From Oscillospiraceae bacterium (GTDB lineage Bacteria > Bacillota > Clostridia > Oscillospirales > Oscillospiraceae): a stretch of DNA of 46,468 nucleotides. This document shows, one piece after another, positions 26,665 to 35,746 of the stretch. The notes below the pieces were generated by a model, which had not been told where the DNA came from, ran no database searches, and saw only the letters and a program-made list of their open reading frames with translations. The position numbers were made by a program, and so were the translations under genes. The stretch spans positions 1 through 46,468 of the forward strand of contig JALFTG010000038.1 in NCBI GenBank assembly GCA_022779345.1, given 5' to 3'. How positions within the stretch are numbered: position 1 is the stretch's first letter; every line of letters starts with the position of its first letter.

Positions 26665-26848
26665 GTCGTTTCTCCTGTTCCCTTGCATCAGGTGATTTGT
26701 TACCGTGGGGTATTATAGCACCCCGGCCCGGGTTTTTCCATACTGGCGTCCGTGGCTCCCCGTCCAGCAGACGGGTAATGCTCCGGAGGAATCCATATCC
26801 CATCACAGCCATTGCCGCCAGGGTCAGCAGCATCCATACGCCCTCCAT
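26375..26848 (-). CDS. Small membrane ORF after the TrkA-like gene (N-terminal about 35-50 codons credible; remainder overlaps kdpD out of frame)
   Basis: GGGAGGCGG RBS then MEGVWMLLTLAAMAVMGYGFLRSITRLLDGEPRTPVW...; the frame stays open into kdpD. Confidence 0.4.
   Translation of the reverse strand: MEGVWMLLTLAAMAVMGYGFLRSITRLLDGEPRTPVWKNPGRGAIIPHGNKSPDAREQEKRHGAAKTGSGPAAAGDPGGDGQGCPPGKTENLLWLRCRRGQNLCHAAGGPSGSGAGRGCGCRIHRAPCPAPDHGAGTGTGAAPGETGASWRHHAPGI
26712..26740 (-). promoter_or_regulatory. Candidate internal sigma-A promoter upstream of kdpD
   Basis: Minus TGGAAA - 17 - TATAAT. Confidence 0.45.
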
Positions 26849-26866
26849 ATTTCCGCCTCCCGCTTT

Positions 26867-27514
26867 TCACATCCGGAAGCACCGCTGGAGATCCCGGTTT
26901 TCCCCCAGAACCAGCAGTGTCGCATCCTCTTCCAGGATCGTATCCGGCGTCACGGACAAATTCAGCTTCCCATGTTTCTTCACGCCCATGATATTGATGG
27001 CATATCTCTTGCGGATATCGACCTGTCCCACGGTGTGCCCTGCCCAGCCGTTGGGCACCGGCACTTCGAAAATGGCGTGGTCCTCATCCAGTTCGATGTA
27101 GTCCAGAATATGGTCGGCGCTGTACCGGATGGCGGTCCACTTGGCCAGCTGTTTCTCCGGATAGACCACCTCATCTGCTCCATTGCGCAGCAGAAACTTT
27201 TCCTGAATATCCCGTGCCGCCCGGGCCACCACCAACCTGGCTCCCAGCTCTTTCAGGAGCGAAGTCGTCTCCAGCGAACTCTGAAAATCATTGCCGATGG
27301 CCACAATGCAAACATCAAAGTTCCGCACACCCAAAGACGCCAGAAACTTCCGGTTCGTGCTGTCCCCAATCTGAGCATAGGTCACATAGGGAAGTACATC
27401 GTTCACCCGCTCCTCTATCTGATCCACCGCCATCACCTGATGGCCCAGCTGGTGCAGGTTCATGGCAATGTGCTTTCCGAAGCGGCCAAGGCCGATGAGT
27501 AAGATGGACTTCAC
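26867..27514 (-). CDS. TrkA/KtrA-family potassium channel/transporter regulatory protein (RCK_N + RCK_C)
   Basis: MKSILLIGLGRFGKHIAMNLHQLGHQVMAVDQIEERVND...AQIGDSTN...LVVARAARDIQEKFLLRNGADEVVYPEKQLA; RCK_C-like C-terminus. Confidence 0.93.
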   Translation of the reverse strand: MKSILLIGLGRFGKHIAMNLHQLGHQVMAVDQIEERVNDVLPYVTYAQIGDSTNRKFLASLGVRNFDVCIVAIGNDFQSSLETTSLLKELGARLVVARAARDIQEKFLLRNGADEVVYPEKQLAKWTAIRYSADHILDYIELDEDHAIFEVPVPNGWAGHTVGQVDIRKRYAINIMGVKKHGKLNLSVTPDTILEEDATLLVLGENRDLQRCFRM

Positions 27515-27601
27515 AACGCTCCATCTCCCTTCTTCCGATTCTTTTTGTCTTTACTATAAAGCGAAACGGATAAAGAGCGTGAAAGAGTTTTTCCCGCCAC
27601 A

Positions 27602-27619
27602 TTAAGATGGCGTTAAGAT
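27602..27619 (-). promoter_or_regulatory. Direct repeat ATCTTAA with 11-bp period upstream of the TrkA-like gene (candidate OmpR/KdpE-type box)
   Basis: Minus: ATCTTAACGCC ATCTTAATGTG. Confidence 0.4.
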
Positions 27620-27636
27620 TGTGAAAATCATTACGC

Positions 27637-28236
27637 TCACAGAATACCGTCCAGCATCAGATTGACTTCCAGCACATTCACGGTCTGCTCGCCGAATACG
27701 CCGAGGAAGCGGCCCCGGGTGCATTGTGCGATGATGTCCCGCACCTCCGACTCCGGGATGCCCCGGGCCTGCACGATCCGGGTCACCTGATACTCCGCCG
27801 CCGCCGGTGAGATATGGGGATCCAGCCCGCTGCCGGAACAGGTCACCAGATCCACGGGAATCGCGGCATCATCCATCTCCGGATTGGCTGCCCGGAGCCG
27901 GTCCACCCGCTCAGCCACCAGTGCTTCGTATTCTCCGCTGGCGGGCGACAGGTTGGACGGAGCGGCATACGCCACCGGATTTCCGTCTCCATCCTGAAAG
28001 GTGGTCACATCCAGATTCATGATGCGCCCCCACAGATACCCGTCATCCGTGTACTGCTGTCCCAGGAGGGCACAACCGTATATTTTGCCGTCCACTTCGA
28101 TGAGACTGCCGCTGGCCTGCTCCGGAAACAGCAGCTGGGCCAGACCGGTGACCACACCGGTATAGAGCAACCCGCAGATCACAGTAAACAGCAGGAAACA
28201 CACAGTCGCCCGGGACAATAAGGTTTTGATTTGCAT
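27637..28236 (-). CDS. kdpC: Potassium-transporting ATPase subunit C
   Basis: LLYTGVVTGLAQLLFPEQASGSLIEVDGKIYGCALLGQQYTDDGYLWGR; VDLVTCSGSGLDPHISPAAAEYQVTRIVQARG. Confidence 0.95.
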   Translation of the reverse strand: MQIKTLLSRATVCFLLFTVICGLLYTGVVTGLAQLLFPEQASGSLIEVDGKIYGCALLGQQYTDDGYLWGRIMNLDVTTFQDGDGNPVAYAAPSNLSPASGEYEALVAERVDRLRAANPEMDDAAIPVDLVTCSGSGLDPHISPAAAEYQVTRIVQARGIPESEVRDIIAQCTRGRFLGVFGEQTVNVLEVNLMLDGIL

Positions 28237-28249
28237 GGCAGATTCCTCC

Positions 28250-30318
28250 TCATACCAGACCCGTCAGGGTCAGCAGTACATCAATGAGTTTGATAAAGAT
28301 GAACGGTGCTGCAAGGCCGCCCAGGCCGTAGACCAGCAGATTCCGGGACAGCAGCTTTCCGGCGGACACCTCCCGGTATTTCACACCTTTCAGTGCCAGC
28401 GGGATCAGCGCGATGATGATCAGAGCGTTATAAATGATGGCGGACAGCACCGCGCTCCGGGGGGAGTGCAGGCCCATAATATTCAGGGCGGACAACCCCG
28501 GATACAGTCCGGTAAACAGGGCCGGGATGATCGCAAAATACTTGGCCACATCATTTGCAATGGAGAAGGTGGTCAGGCTGCCACGGGTCATGAGCAGTTG
28601 TTTACCGATTCGCACAATGTCAATCAGTTTGGTGGGGCTGGAGTCCAGATCCACCATGTTGCCCGCCTCCTTGGCCGCCTGAGTGCCGGAGTTCATGGCC
28701 ACTGCCACATCAGCCTGGGCCAGGGCCGGGGCATCGTTGGTACCATCGCCGGTCATGGCCACCAGATGGCCTTTCGCCTGGTATTCCCGGATCATCTTCA
28801 GCTTTCCCTCCGGGGTCGCTTCGGCCAGAAAGTCGTCCACCCCGGCCTCCGCTGCAATGGCAGCCGCGGTAATGGGATTGTCGCCGGTGATCATAATGGT
28901 CCTGATCCCCATTTTCCGCAGATCGGCAAACTTTTCCTTTACCCCGTCCTTGATAATATCTTTCAGGTAAATTACCCCGAGGATCCGGTGGTCTTTGGCA
29001 ACTACCAACGGTGTTCCGCCCCTGGTGGCAATGGATTTCACCACCTGATCACATTCCCCGGAATAGGTGCCGCCAGCCTGGGTGACATACGCCTGCATGG
29101 CATCGGCCGCGCCTTTCCGGATCTCACAGCCGTCATAATTCACCCCGCTCATGCGGGTCTGTGCGGTAAAGGGAATGAACTGCATCCCCTTGTCCTGCAG
29201 GGTGCGGCCGCGGATTCCAAATTGTTCCTTGGCAAGAATCACCACACTGCGCCCCTCCGGAGTCTCATCCGCCAGAGAGGACAGCTGCGCCGCATCCGCC
29301 AGTTCCCGATATCCGTACCGTCCACAGGGATGAATTCCACTGCCTGCCGGTTGCCCAGGGTGATGGTGCCGGTCTTATCCAGCAACAGCACATCCACATC
29401 CCCGGCCGCTTCGATGGCACGACCGCTCATGGCCAGTACATTTGCCTGGTTCAGACGGCTCATGCCAGCGATGCCAATAGCGGACAGCAGCGCACCGATG
29501 GTAGTGGGTGCCAGGCGCACCAGCAGGGCCACCAGCGTGGTCACAGAAGTGGGGTTTTCAATTCCCGCCTGTCTGGCGGAGAACGCGGAATAGGTGTACA
29601 ACGACACGGTCACCAGGATAAAAATGATGGACAGTGCCACCAGAAAAATCTGCAGGGCAATCTCGTTGGGAGTCTTTTTCCGGGAGGCTCCCTCCACCAT
29701 GGCAATCATCTTATCCAGAAAGCTCTCTCCTGCCTCATTGGTGACCCGTACCACGATCCAGTCGGACAGCACGGTGGTGCCGCCGGTGACAGCGCTTCGG
29801 TCGCCGCCTGCCTCCCGGATCACCGGGGCGGATTCGCCGGTGATGGCACTTTCATCCACAGAGGCAGCCCCTTCGATAATCTCCCCATCGGCGGGGATCT
29901 GTTCCCCGGCCCGGACGATCACCAGATCCCCCTTTTTCAGCAGGGCCGAAGCAACAACAGTCACCTTGTCTTTCTCAGCAGCCGAGGGAATCCGATGGGC
30001 ATCCACATCTTTCCGGGACGCCCGCAAAGTATCCGCCTGGGCCTTGCCCCGGCCTTCCGCAATGGCCTCGGCAAAATTGGCAAACAGCACGGTGAACCAC
30101 AAAATCACCGCGATCGCAAGCGTATAGCCGCCGGGGGCGTCCTGGATGCCAAGCAGGGACAGTATCCACAGTCCGGTCGTCAGGATGGCAGAAACAAACA
30201 CCAGAAACATCACCGGGTTTTTCGCCTGAGTTCCGGGTTTGAGTTTGATAAAAGAATCTTTGATGGCCCGGCCGATCATTTTTCGATCGGCAAAGCCGTT
30301 TTGGGCTTTTGTATGCAT
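28250..30318 (-). pseudogene. kdpB: Potassium-transporting ATPase subunit B, split by an apparent 1-nt deletion near 29307
   Basis: 5' frame (start MHTKAQNGF at 30318) reads ...[26 protein letters not shown] then goes out of frame. The alternate frame continues [34 protein letters not shown]...[23 protein letters not shown]. Confidence 0.9.
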
Positions 30319-30331
30319 GGATAACCCCTCC

Positions 30332-32141
30332 TTACCCCATCTGGAAGAACTCAGCAATTGGTCCCAGTGCCAGCGCCGGGAAGAAGCTGATGGCACCGAT
30401 CAGCAGTACCACAAAAATCAGCAGGAACGCAAACATGGCGTTGGTGGTGGACAGCGTCCCGGCAGAAACAGCTACTTTCTTCTTATTGGCCAGGCTTCCC
30501 GCAATGGCCAGCGTACCGGTCACCGGCAGGAACCGGGCAAACAGCATCACCAGTGCGATGCTCACATTCAGAAATACGGTGTTGGCATTGAATCCGGCAA
30601 AGGCGGAACCGTTGTTGCCGGCCCCGGAAGTATAGGCGTACAGCATCTCCGAAAAACCGTGGGCGCCGGAATTGGTCAGGCTGTCCGCCACGGACGGTAT
30701 CACTGCCGCAATACCGCTGCCCGCCAGAATGGCAATCGGGGTAGCCAGGCAGACCAGCACGGACCATTTCATTTCATAAGGTTCAATTTTCTTTCCCAGG
30801 AATTCCGGTGTCCGGCCCACCATCAGGCCCGCTATAAACACCGTCAGAATGGCAAAGGCCAGCATTCCGTACAGGCCGCATCCCACACCGCCGAAGATGA
30901 CCTCCCCCAACTGCATCTGCAGCATCTGGATCATCCCGCCCAGCGGCGTATAGCTGTCATGCATGGAGTTAACGGAACCGTTGGATGCCGCGGTGGTGAA
31001 AACGCTCCAGGTGGAAGAGGCCGCAATGCCGAACCGGGTCTCCTTACCCTCCATGTTTCCACCGGCCTGATTGACGGTGGAAAGATCCACAGCCCCGTTT
31101 TGCGCCAGCTGGGGCGTTCCCGCCTGCTCACTGACGCCCACAACGCCCAGACAGACCACCAGCATCAGCAACATGGCCAGGAAGATGGCAATGCCCTGCT
31201 TTTTGTTATCCACAGCCTTCCCGAAAGTGAAGCACAATGCTGCCGGGATCAGCAGCAGAGAGAGCATTTCAATCAGGTTTGTGAATGCGCTGGGGTTTTC
31301 CAGGGGATGGGCGGAGTTGACCCCCATGAAGCCGCCGCCGTTGGTGCCGGTCTGCTTGATTGGCCACCTGGCTGGCCGCCGGTCCCATGGGAACAAACTG
31401 CTCCGTCACGATTTGGGCGTCAACCGGTTCTCCGTCTACCGTTACCTCCCCATTTTCCGTGTCAATTACGGCATCTTCTATGACTTCTCCCTCCGCAGTC
31501 ACCGCAATGGGCTCCAGCAGAGGGACAGTCTCGCCGCCTTTGAAGTTCTGGATTACGCCGCCGCTGACCAGAAGCAGGGCGATCACCAGATTCAGCGGGA
31601 GCAGAATGCGGAGCACAATCCGGGTCAGATCCACCCAGAAACTGCCCAGTCCCGCAGATTTCACCTGAATAAATCCCCGGATCAGGGCAAACAGTACCGC
31701 AATACCCGTGGCGGCAGACACAAAATTCTGCACAGTCAGCCCCAGCGCCTGGGTCAGGTAACTGAGGGTGGATTCCCCGGAATAGGCCTGCCAGTTGGTG
31801 TTTGTCACAAAGCTGGCGGCAGTGTTGAATGCCAGATCCCATGTTACGCCCGGCAGGTGCTGCGGATTGCCCGGCAGCGCTCCCTGCAGCAGCTGGAGAA
31901 GAAACAGAAACACCAGTCCGATCCCGGAAAAGAGCAGTACGCTGAGCGCATACTGTTTCCAGTTCATCTGTTCTTCCGGGTCGATCCGCATGACCCTGTA
32001 AACCGCCCGCTCGCATGGGGACAGTATACCCGAAAGAAGGGTATGCTCCCCGTTCATGACCTTTTTCATGTAACTGCCCAACGGAACGGCCAGTACAATC
32101 AAAATGGCCAGATACAGCACATACTGGATCACGCTGTTCAT
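30332..32141 (-). pseudogene. kdpA: Potassium-transporting ATPase subunit A, split by an apparent 1-nt insertion near 31360
   Basis: 5' frame MNSVIQYVLYLAILIVLAVPLGSYMKKVM...QFVPMGPAASQVA then garbage. The alternate frame continues [33 protein letters not shown]..., the conserved KdpA selectivity motif. Confidence 0.9.
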
Positions 32142-32230
32142 GTGTGGTCATCCCCTTTCATCAAAATGTACACATACCACAGCAGCATCGCTGCGGCACA
32201 CAGTCCTGTGACTGCAATCACGCCTTGCAC
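32138..32230 (-). CDS. kdpF: KdpF small subunit (30 aa), absent from the ORF track
   Basis: AAGGAGG RBS, GTG start, (M)QGVIAVTGLCAAAMLLWYVYILMKGDDHT, stop overlapping the kdpA ATG (ATGA). Confidence 0.85.
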   Translation of the reverse strand: MQGVIAVTGLCAAAMLLWYVYILMKGDDHT

Positions 32231-32275
32231 ACTATCAACCTCCTTCGATCTGTCATGGCGTCGGAATGTGTCCGC

Positions 32276-32467
32276 TTAGAAATACCCCAAAGGCCCGGAC
32301 AGGGGCATGATCAGGAGCAGAGCGCCCGCACACACGCACAGCAGCACCAGCAGCGGCATTCCGATCAGGACGAACAGATATCCCAGCACCGGATGGTGCC
32401 ACAGGAACCATTCAGCCCGGGTATCAAACCGGCGTTCCGCTTTCTGAATCTTTTTTGTGATGTGCAT
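32276..32467 (-). CDS. 63-aa small membrane protein upstream of kdpF
   Basis: MHITKKIQKAERRFDTRAEWFLWHHPVLGYLFVLIGMPLLVLLCVCAGALLLIMPLSGPLGYF; GGGGGAG RBS; two hydrophobic stretches. Confidence 0.7.
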   Translation of the reverse strand: MHITKKIQKAERRFDTRAEWFLWHHPVLGYLFVLIGMPLLVLLCVCAGALLLIMPLSGPLGYF

Positions 32468-32564
32468 GTCGCTCCCCCTCTTTCATTCCGATGGACTGAG
32501 TATACGCCCCGGCGTGTTAAAACAGGAAAAGGGAAACTGACAGGAGATTAAAATGCCATAAAGG

Positions 32565-32600
32565 CAAAAACGCCATGCAGAGAAATCTGCATGGCGTTTT
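32565..32600 (-). terminator. Terminator downstream of ricT
   Basis: AAAAACGCCATGCAG agaaat CTGCATGGCGTTTT. Confidence 0.85.
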
Positions 32601-32608
32601 GAATCTTC

Positions 32609-34084
32609 TTATTCTCCGGTCTTGTTCTCCGGTTTGGGCCGGTTGGACGGACGGCGGTGGGAACGGTGCCGGGCGGGCTTCTTCTCGCCGGCAGCTTCCC
32701 CGCCGGGGGTGGGGGTAGGAGCGGCAGCCTTCTGGGGCTGCTTCTGGCCGTTCGCTCTGGCCTGCTGTCTGGACGGCTTCTCCCCAGCGGGACGGGCCTG
32801 TTTCTGCCCCTCCTGACGGGATGGCTGGGCCTGCTTCTGGCCCTCGCCAGTCTGCCGGGGCTGGCGGGGCTTCCGGTTGGCGCCCGCCTGCTGCTGGGCA
32901 GGCTGTTTCTTTTTCTGCTGCTGTTTGGGTGCGCTCTCGGCCTGGGCCGCAGGCTTTTCCCGCTCCGGTTGCTGGGCTTTCTGCCCCTCCTGGCCTTCCT
33001 GTCCGGAACGGCCCCGGCGGCTGCCCGAGGACCGGCGGCGGTTGCTTCCGCTGCGGTTGCGGCGCTGATTCTCATAATTTGCCCGGGCCTCCTGCTCCGC
33101 CTTTTCTGCGGCAGCCAGACGCTCCTTCCGGGCCTGACGCTTCTCCGGGTCCTCATATTCGTCCAGCAGGACGATATCCGCCCATTCATCCACTTCCGGT
33201 TCCTTCTCCTTCGGCTCGGCAGGCGGGACATAGTGGAGCACACAGGGCGGCTGTTCCCCGTCTCTGGGACGGCCCCCGGGGACCGCGGCCACCTGCTCGG
33301 CGGTATAGGTCCGCTGCTCCGAGGGGTTATCCCCGTCCAGCTTCACCTTCACGCACTGGCGCAGGAGATTCACCTGGGTCACATTGCCGTAGCCGTCCGG
33401 TGTCTGGACAAAGGCGCCGTTTTTCGGCACGGTCTTGACCAGGCCCTCATAGGCCTCCTGCTCATACCGCAGGCAGCACATGAGGCGCCCGCAGCAGCCG
33501 GAGATTTTCTTGGGATTCAGGGACAAATTCTGCACCTTGGCCATTTTGGTGGACACAGGGTAGAACTCATTCAGGAACTGGCTGCAGCAGAAGGGCCGGC
33601 CGCAGATGCCGATGCCCCCCAGCATTTTTGCCTCGTCCCGGACGCCGATCTGCCGCAGCTCAATCCGGCTGCGGAACACGCTGGCCAGGTCCTTCACCAG
33701 TTCCCGGAAATCCACGCGGCCGTCGGAGGTGAAGAAGAAGGTGATCTTGTTGCCCTCAAAGTTGCACTCCACATCCACCAGCTTCATGTCCAGGCCGTGC
33801 TCCGCGATCTTTTTCCTGCCGATTTCGAAAGCTTCCGCTTCCCGGCGCTTGTTATTTTCCGCTACCCGCAGATCCGCGGCGGTGGCCACCCGGACCACGG
33901 GCTGGAGGGGCTGGACCACCCGGTCATCCTGGACGCCGTGGACGCCCTGGGAGCACCAGGCCAGCTCCTTGCCGTTGGCAGTCTCCACCACCACCCGGTC
34001 CCCCTCTTTCGGGTCCGTGCCGTTGGGGGCGAAATAATAGACCTTTCCGCAGGTCTTGAATTTAATGCTGACTACATCTGTCAC
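32609..34084 (-). CDS. ricT: RicT/YaaT (PSP1 domain) protein with a long low-complexity basic C-terminal tail
   Basis: DVVSIKFKTCGKVYYFAPNG...; GGIGICGRPFCCSQFLNEFYPVSTKMAKVQNLSLNPKKISGCCGRLMCCLRYE; then a Q/K/P/R-rich tail. Confidence 0.92.
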   Translation of the reverse strand: MTDVVSIKFKTCGKVYYFAPNGTDPKEGDRVVVETANGKELAWCSQGVHGVQDDRVVQPLQPVVRVATAADLRVAENNKRREAEAFEIGRKKIAEHGLDMKLVDVECNFEGNKITFFFTSDGRVDFRELVKDLASVFRSRIELRQIGVRDEAKMLGGIGICGRPFCCSQFLNEFYPVSTKMAKVQNLSLNPKKISGCCGRLMCCLRYEQEAYEGLVKTVPKNGAFVQTPDGYGNVTQVNLLRQCVKVKLDGDNPSEQRTYTAEQVAAVPGGRPRDGEQPPCVLHYVPPAEPKEKEPEVDEWADIVLLDEYEDPEKRQARKERLAAAEKAEQEARANYENQRRNRSGSNRRRSSGSRRGRSGQEGQEGQKAQQPEREKPAAQAESAPKQQQKKKQPAQQQAGANRKPRQPRQTGEGQKQAQPSRQEGQKQARPAGEKPSRQQARANGQKQPQKAAAPTPTPGGEAAGEKKPARHRSHRRPSNRPKPENKTGE

Positions 34085-34088
34085 TTCG

Positions 34089-34913
34089 TTAGTTCCTCAT
34101 TTCCACGGGGGCTGTCTCCCCGATACTCTTCACAGCAATCAGTCCGAACACATGCTTCACGCCGGTGTTCACGGACAGATACCCCGCGCAGGTGTCCATC
34201 AGCCGGGTCAGCACCCAGCACTGCTCCCGGCTCAGACCCATGTCCGGCCGGCGGCCGCAGAGCATATCCGTGACCACGGTTTTCACCGCCTCCGTGAATT
34301 CCACGGCGCCGGCATTGTCCGTCACGGCGGCTTTCTCACAGCACCAAGCCAGCAGGTCCGACCGCTTTCCTCCTGCCACCCGCTTCAGATAGGCTGTCAC
34401 ATCCGCCAGAACCCCTTCTTCCGGCGCCGGGACCTCTGCATTCAGGCTCAGCTCCACGCACCGGGAACGGACGGTGGGCAGCAGCATGGCGGGCGTGGCG
34501 GTGGACAAAATGAGCACCACCCCACGGGGCGGCTCCTCCAGCAGCTTCAGCAGGGCATTCTGGGCATTGGGGTTCATGGTCTCCGCCTCATGGACGATGA
34601 AGGCCTTCCCCGGGGCCTCATTGGGCATAATCTGAGCCTGACCGATCATCTCCCGGATCTGGTCCACCCGGATTTCCCGTCTGAGCTTGCCTTTGTCATC
34701 GATCTCCCGGCGGACATGGATGATGTCCGGATGCACCCCGTCCCGGGCCTTCCGGCAGTCCCGGCAGACGCCGCAGGGCTTCGCCCCGGTGCCGGAGCAG
34801 ACGGCCGCAGCGGCCAGAGTCTCCTCCGTCTGCCGCCGGGCATCCTCCGACGCCGACGCCGTGATATACGCATGGGACAGACTTCTCCCATCCCCGAAAT
34901 GCAATGCCTGCAC
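34089..34913 (-). CDS. holB: DNA polymerase III subunit delta' (HolB-like)
   Basis: SLSHAYITASASEDARRQTEETL; four-Cys zinc module CSGTGAKPCGVCRDC; VDQIREMIGQAQIMPNEAPGKAFIVHEAETMNPNAQNALLKLLEEPPRGVVLIL. Confidence 0.9.
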   Translation of the reverse strand: MQALHFGDGRSLSHAYITASASEDARRQTEETLAAAAVCSGTGAKPCGVCRDCRKARDGVHPDIIHVRREIDDKGKLRREIRVDQIREMIGQAQIMPNEAPGKAFIVHEAETMNPNAQNALLKLLEEPPRGVVLILSTATPAMLLPTVRSRCVELSLNAEVPAPEEGVLADVTAYLKRVAGGKRSDLLAWCCEKAAVTDNAGAVEFTEAVKTVVTDMLCGRRPDMGLSREQCWVLTRLMDTCAGYLSVNTGVKHVFGLIAVKSIGETAPVEMRN

Positions 34914-34946
34914 AGTTGCTTCCTCCGCATATGGTATCAGTATATT

Positions 34947-35666
34947 TTAGCCTGTTTTTTCAGCATAGTCAACAGGATTCGTCCGGCCGGCCTGCATTTT
35001 TCCGGCAGACAGGGCGATGCACATCTGGCTGGGCAGGTAAAACAGCCACATTCCAAAGCCCGCCGCCTGCTCCACCACCCCGGGAAGTCCCGGCAGGTTC
35101 CACAGCCCCACGCACACATCGCAGCCGATGAACAGCGTCAGCCCCACCGCAAACAGCCGGCCCCGCCGGCCATCCAGACGCCGGGCCAGGACCGCGTTGC
35201 ACACCAGCTGGGGGAAATACAGTCCCGCCAGCAGATTCCGGCGGGTCGCCATGTCCAGCACGCCCAGCATCACCCAAACCAGGACCGCCAGGAAGATCCG
35301 GACCGTCACCGTGCGGATGGTGTCCCGGTTGATCCGCCGGGCATACAGCGCCTGCACCGCCAGGAACAGGCAGATCCCCAGTTCCACATGGGTGCCCGGC
35401 AGGAGCAGGGCGTCCGCCGCGCAGGTCAGCGCCATGGGCGGGACCACGGACCACTCCCCCATCCTGCGGGACCGGACAACGGCGCAGGCCAGGCACAGCA
35501 GTACCGACAGATATTTCAATAGCAGGCAGATCCGGCCCAGGGCCAGCAGATCCCCCAGGAGAAACGCGGCATACAGGACGGCCTCCGCAATCAGGAAGCC
35601 TTTCACCCCGCCGGAAGGCCGGACGGTTCCGACGGTGGATGGTTCTCGTTCTTTCAGTTCTGTCAT
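34947..35666 (-). CDS. Multi-pass membrane protein, unknown function (weakly YhhN/TMEM86-like layout)
   Basis: About 7-8 hydrophobic segments; family assignment is only a resemblance. Confidence 0.7.
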   Translation of the reverse strand: MTELKEREPSTVGTVRPSGGVKGFLIAEAVLYAAFLLGDLLALGRICLLLKYLSVLLCLACAVVRSRRMGEWSVVPPMALTCAADALLLPGTHVELGICLFLAVQALYARRINRDTIRTVTVRIFLAVLVWVMLGVLDMATRRNLLAGLYFPQLVCNAVLARRLDGRRGRLFAVGLTLFIGCDVCVGLWNLPGLPGVVEQAAGFGMWLFYLPSQMCIALSAGKMQAGRTNPVDYAEKTG

Positions 35667-35691
35667 ATGAATCAGTATGTATCAGAATGTC

Positions 35692-35727
35692 AAAAAGAAG
35701 CGTACCGAATTCTGGTACGCTTCTTTT
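35692..35727. terminator. Terminator downstream of jag
   Basis: AAAAGAAGCGTACC gaattct GGTACGCTTCTTTT. Confidence 0.9.
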
Positions 35728-35746
35728 CCGTTTCATCGTGCGCGCT

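Noticed and set aside
32657-34273. 538-aa plus-strand ORF
   Set aside because: Antisense to ricT; Leu/Gly-rich shadow of the low-complexity tail.
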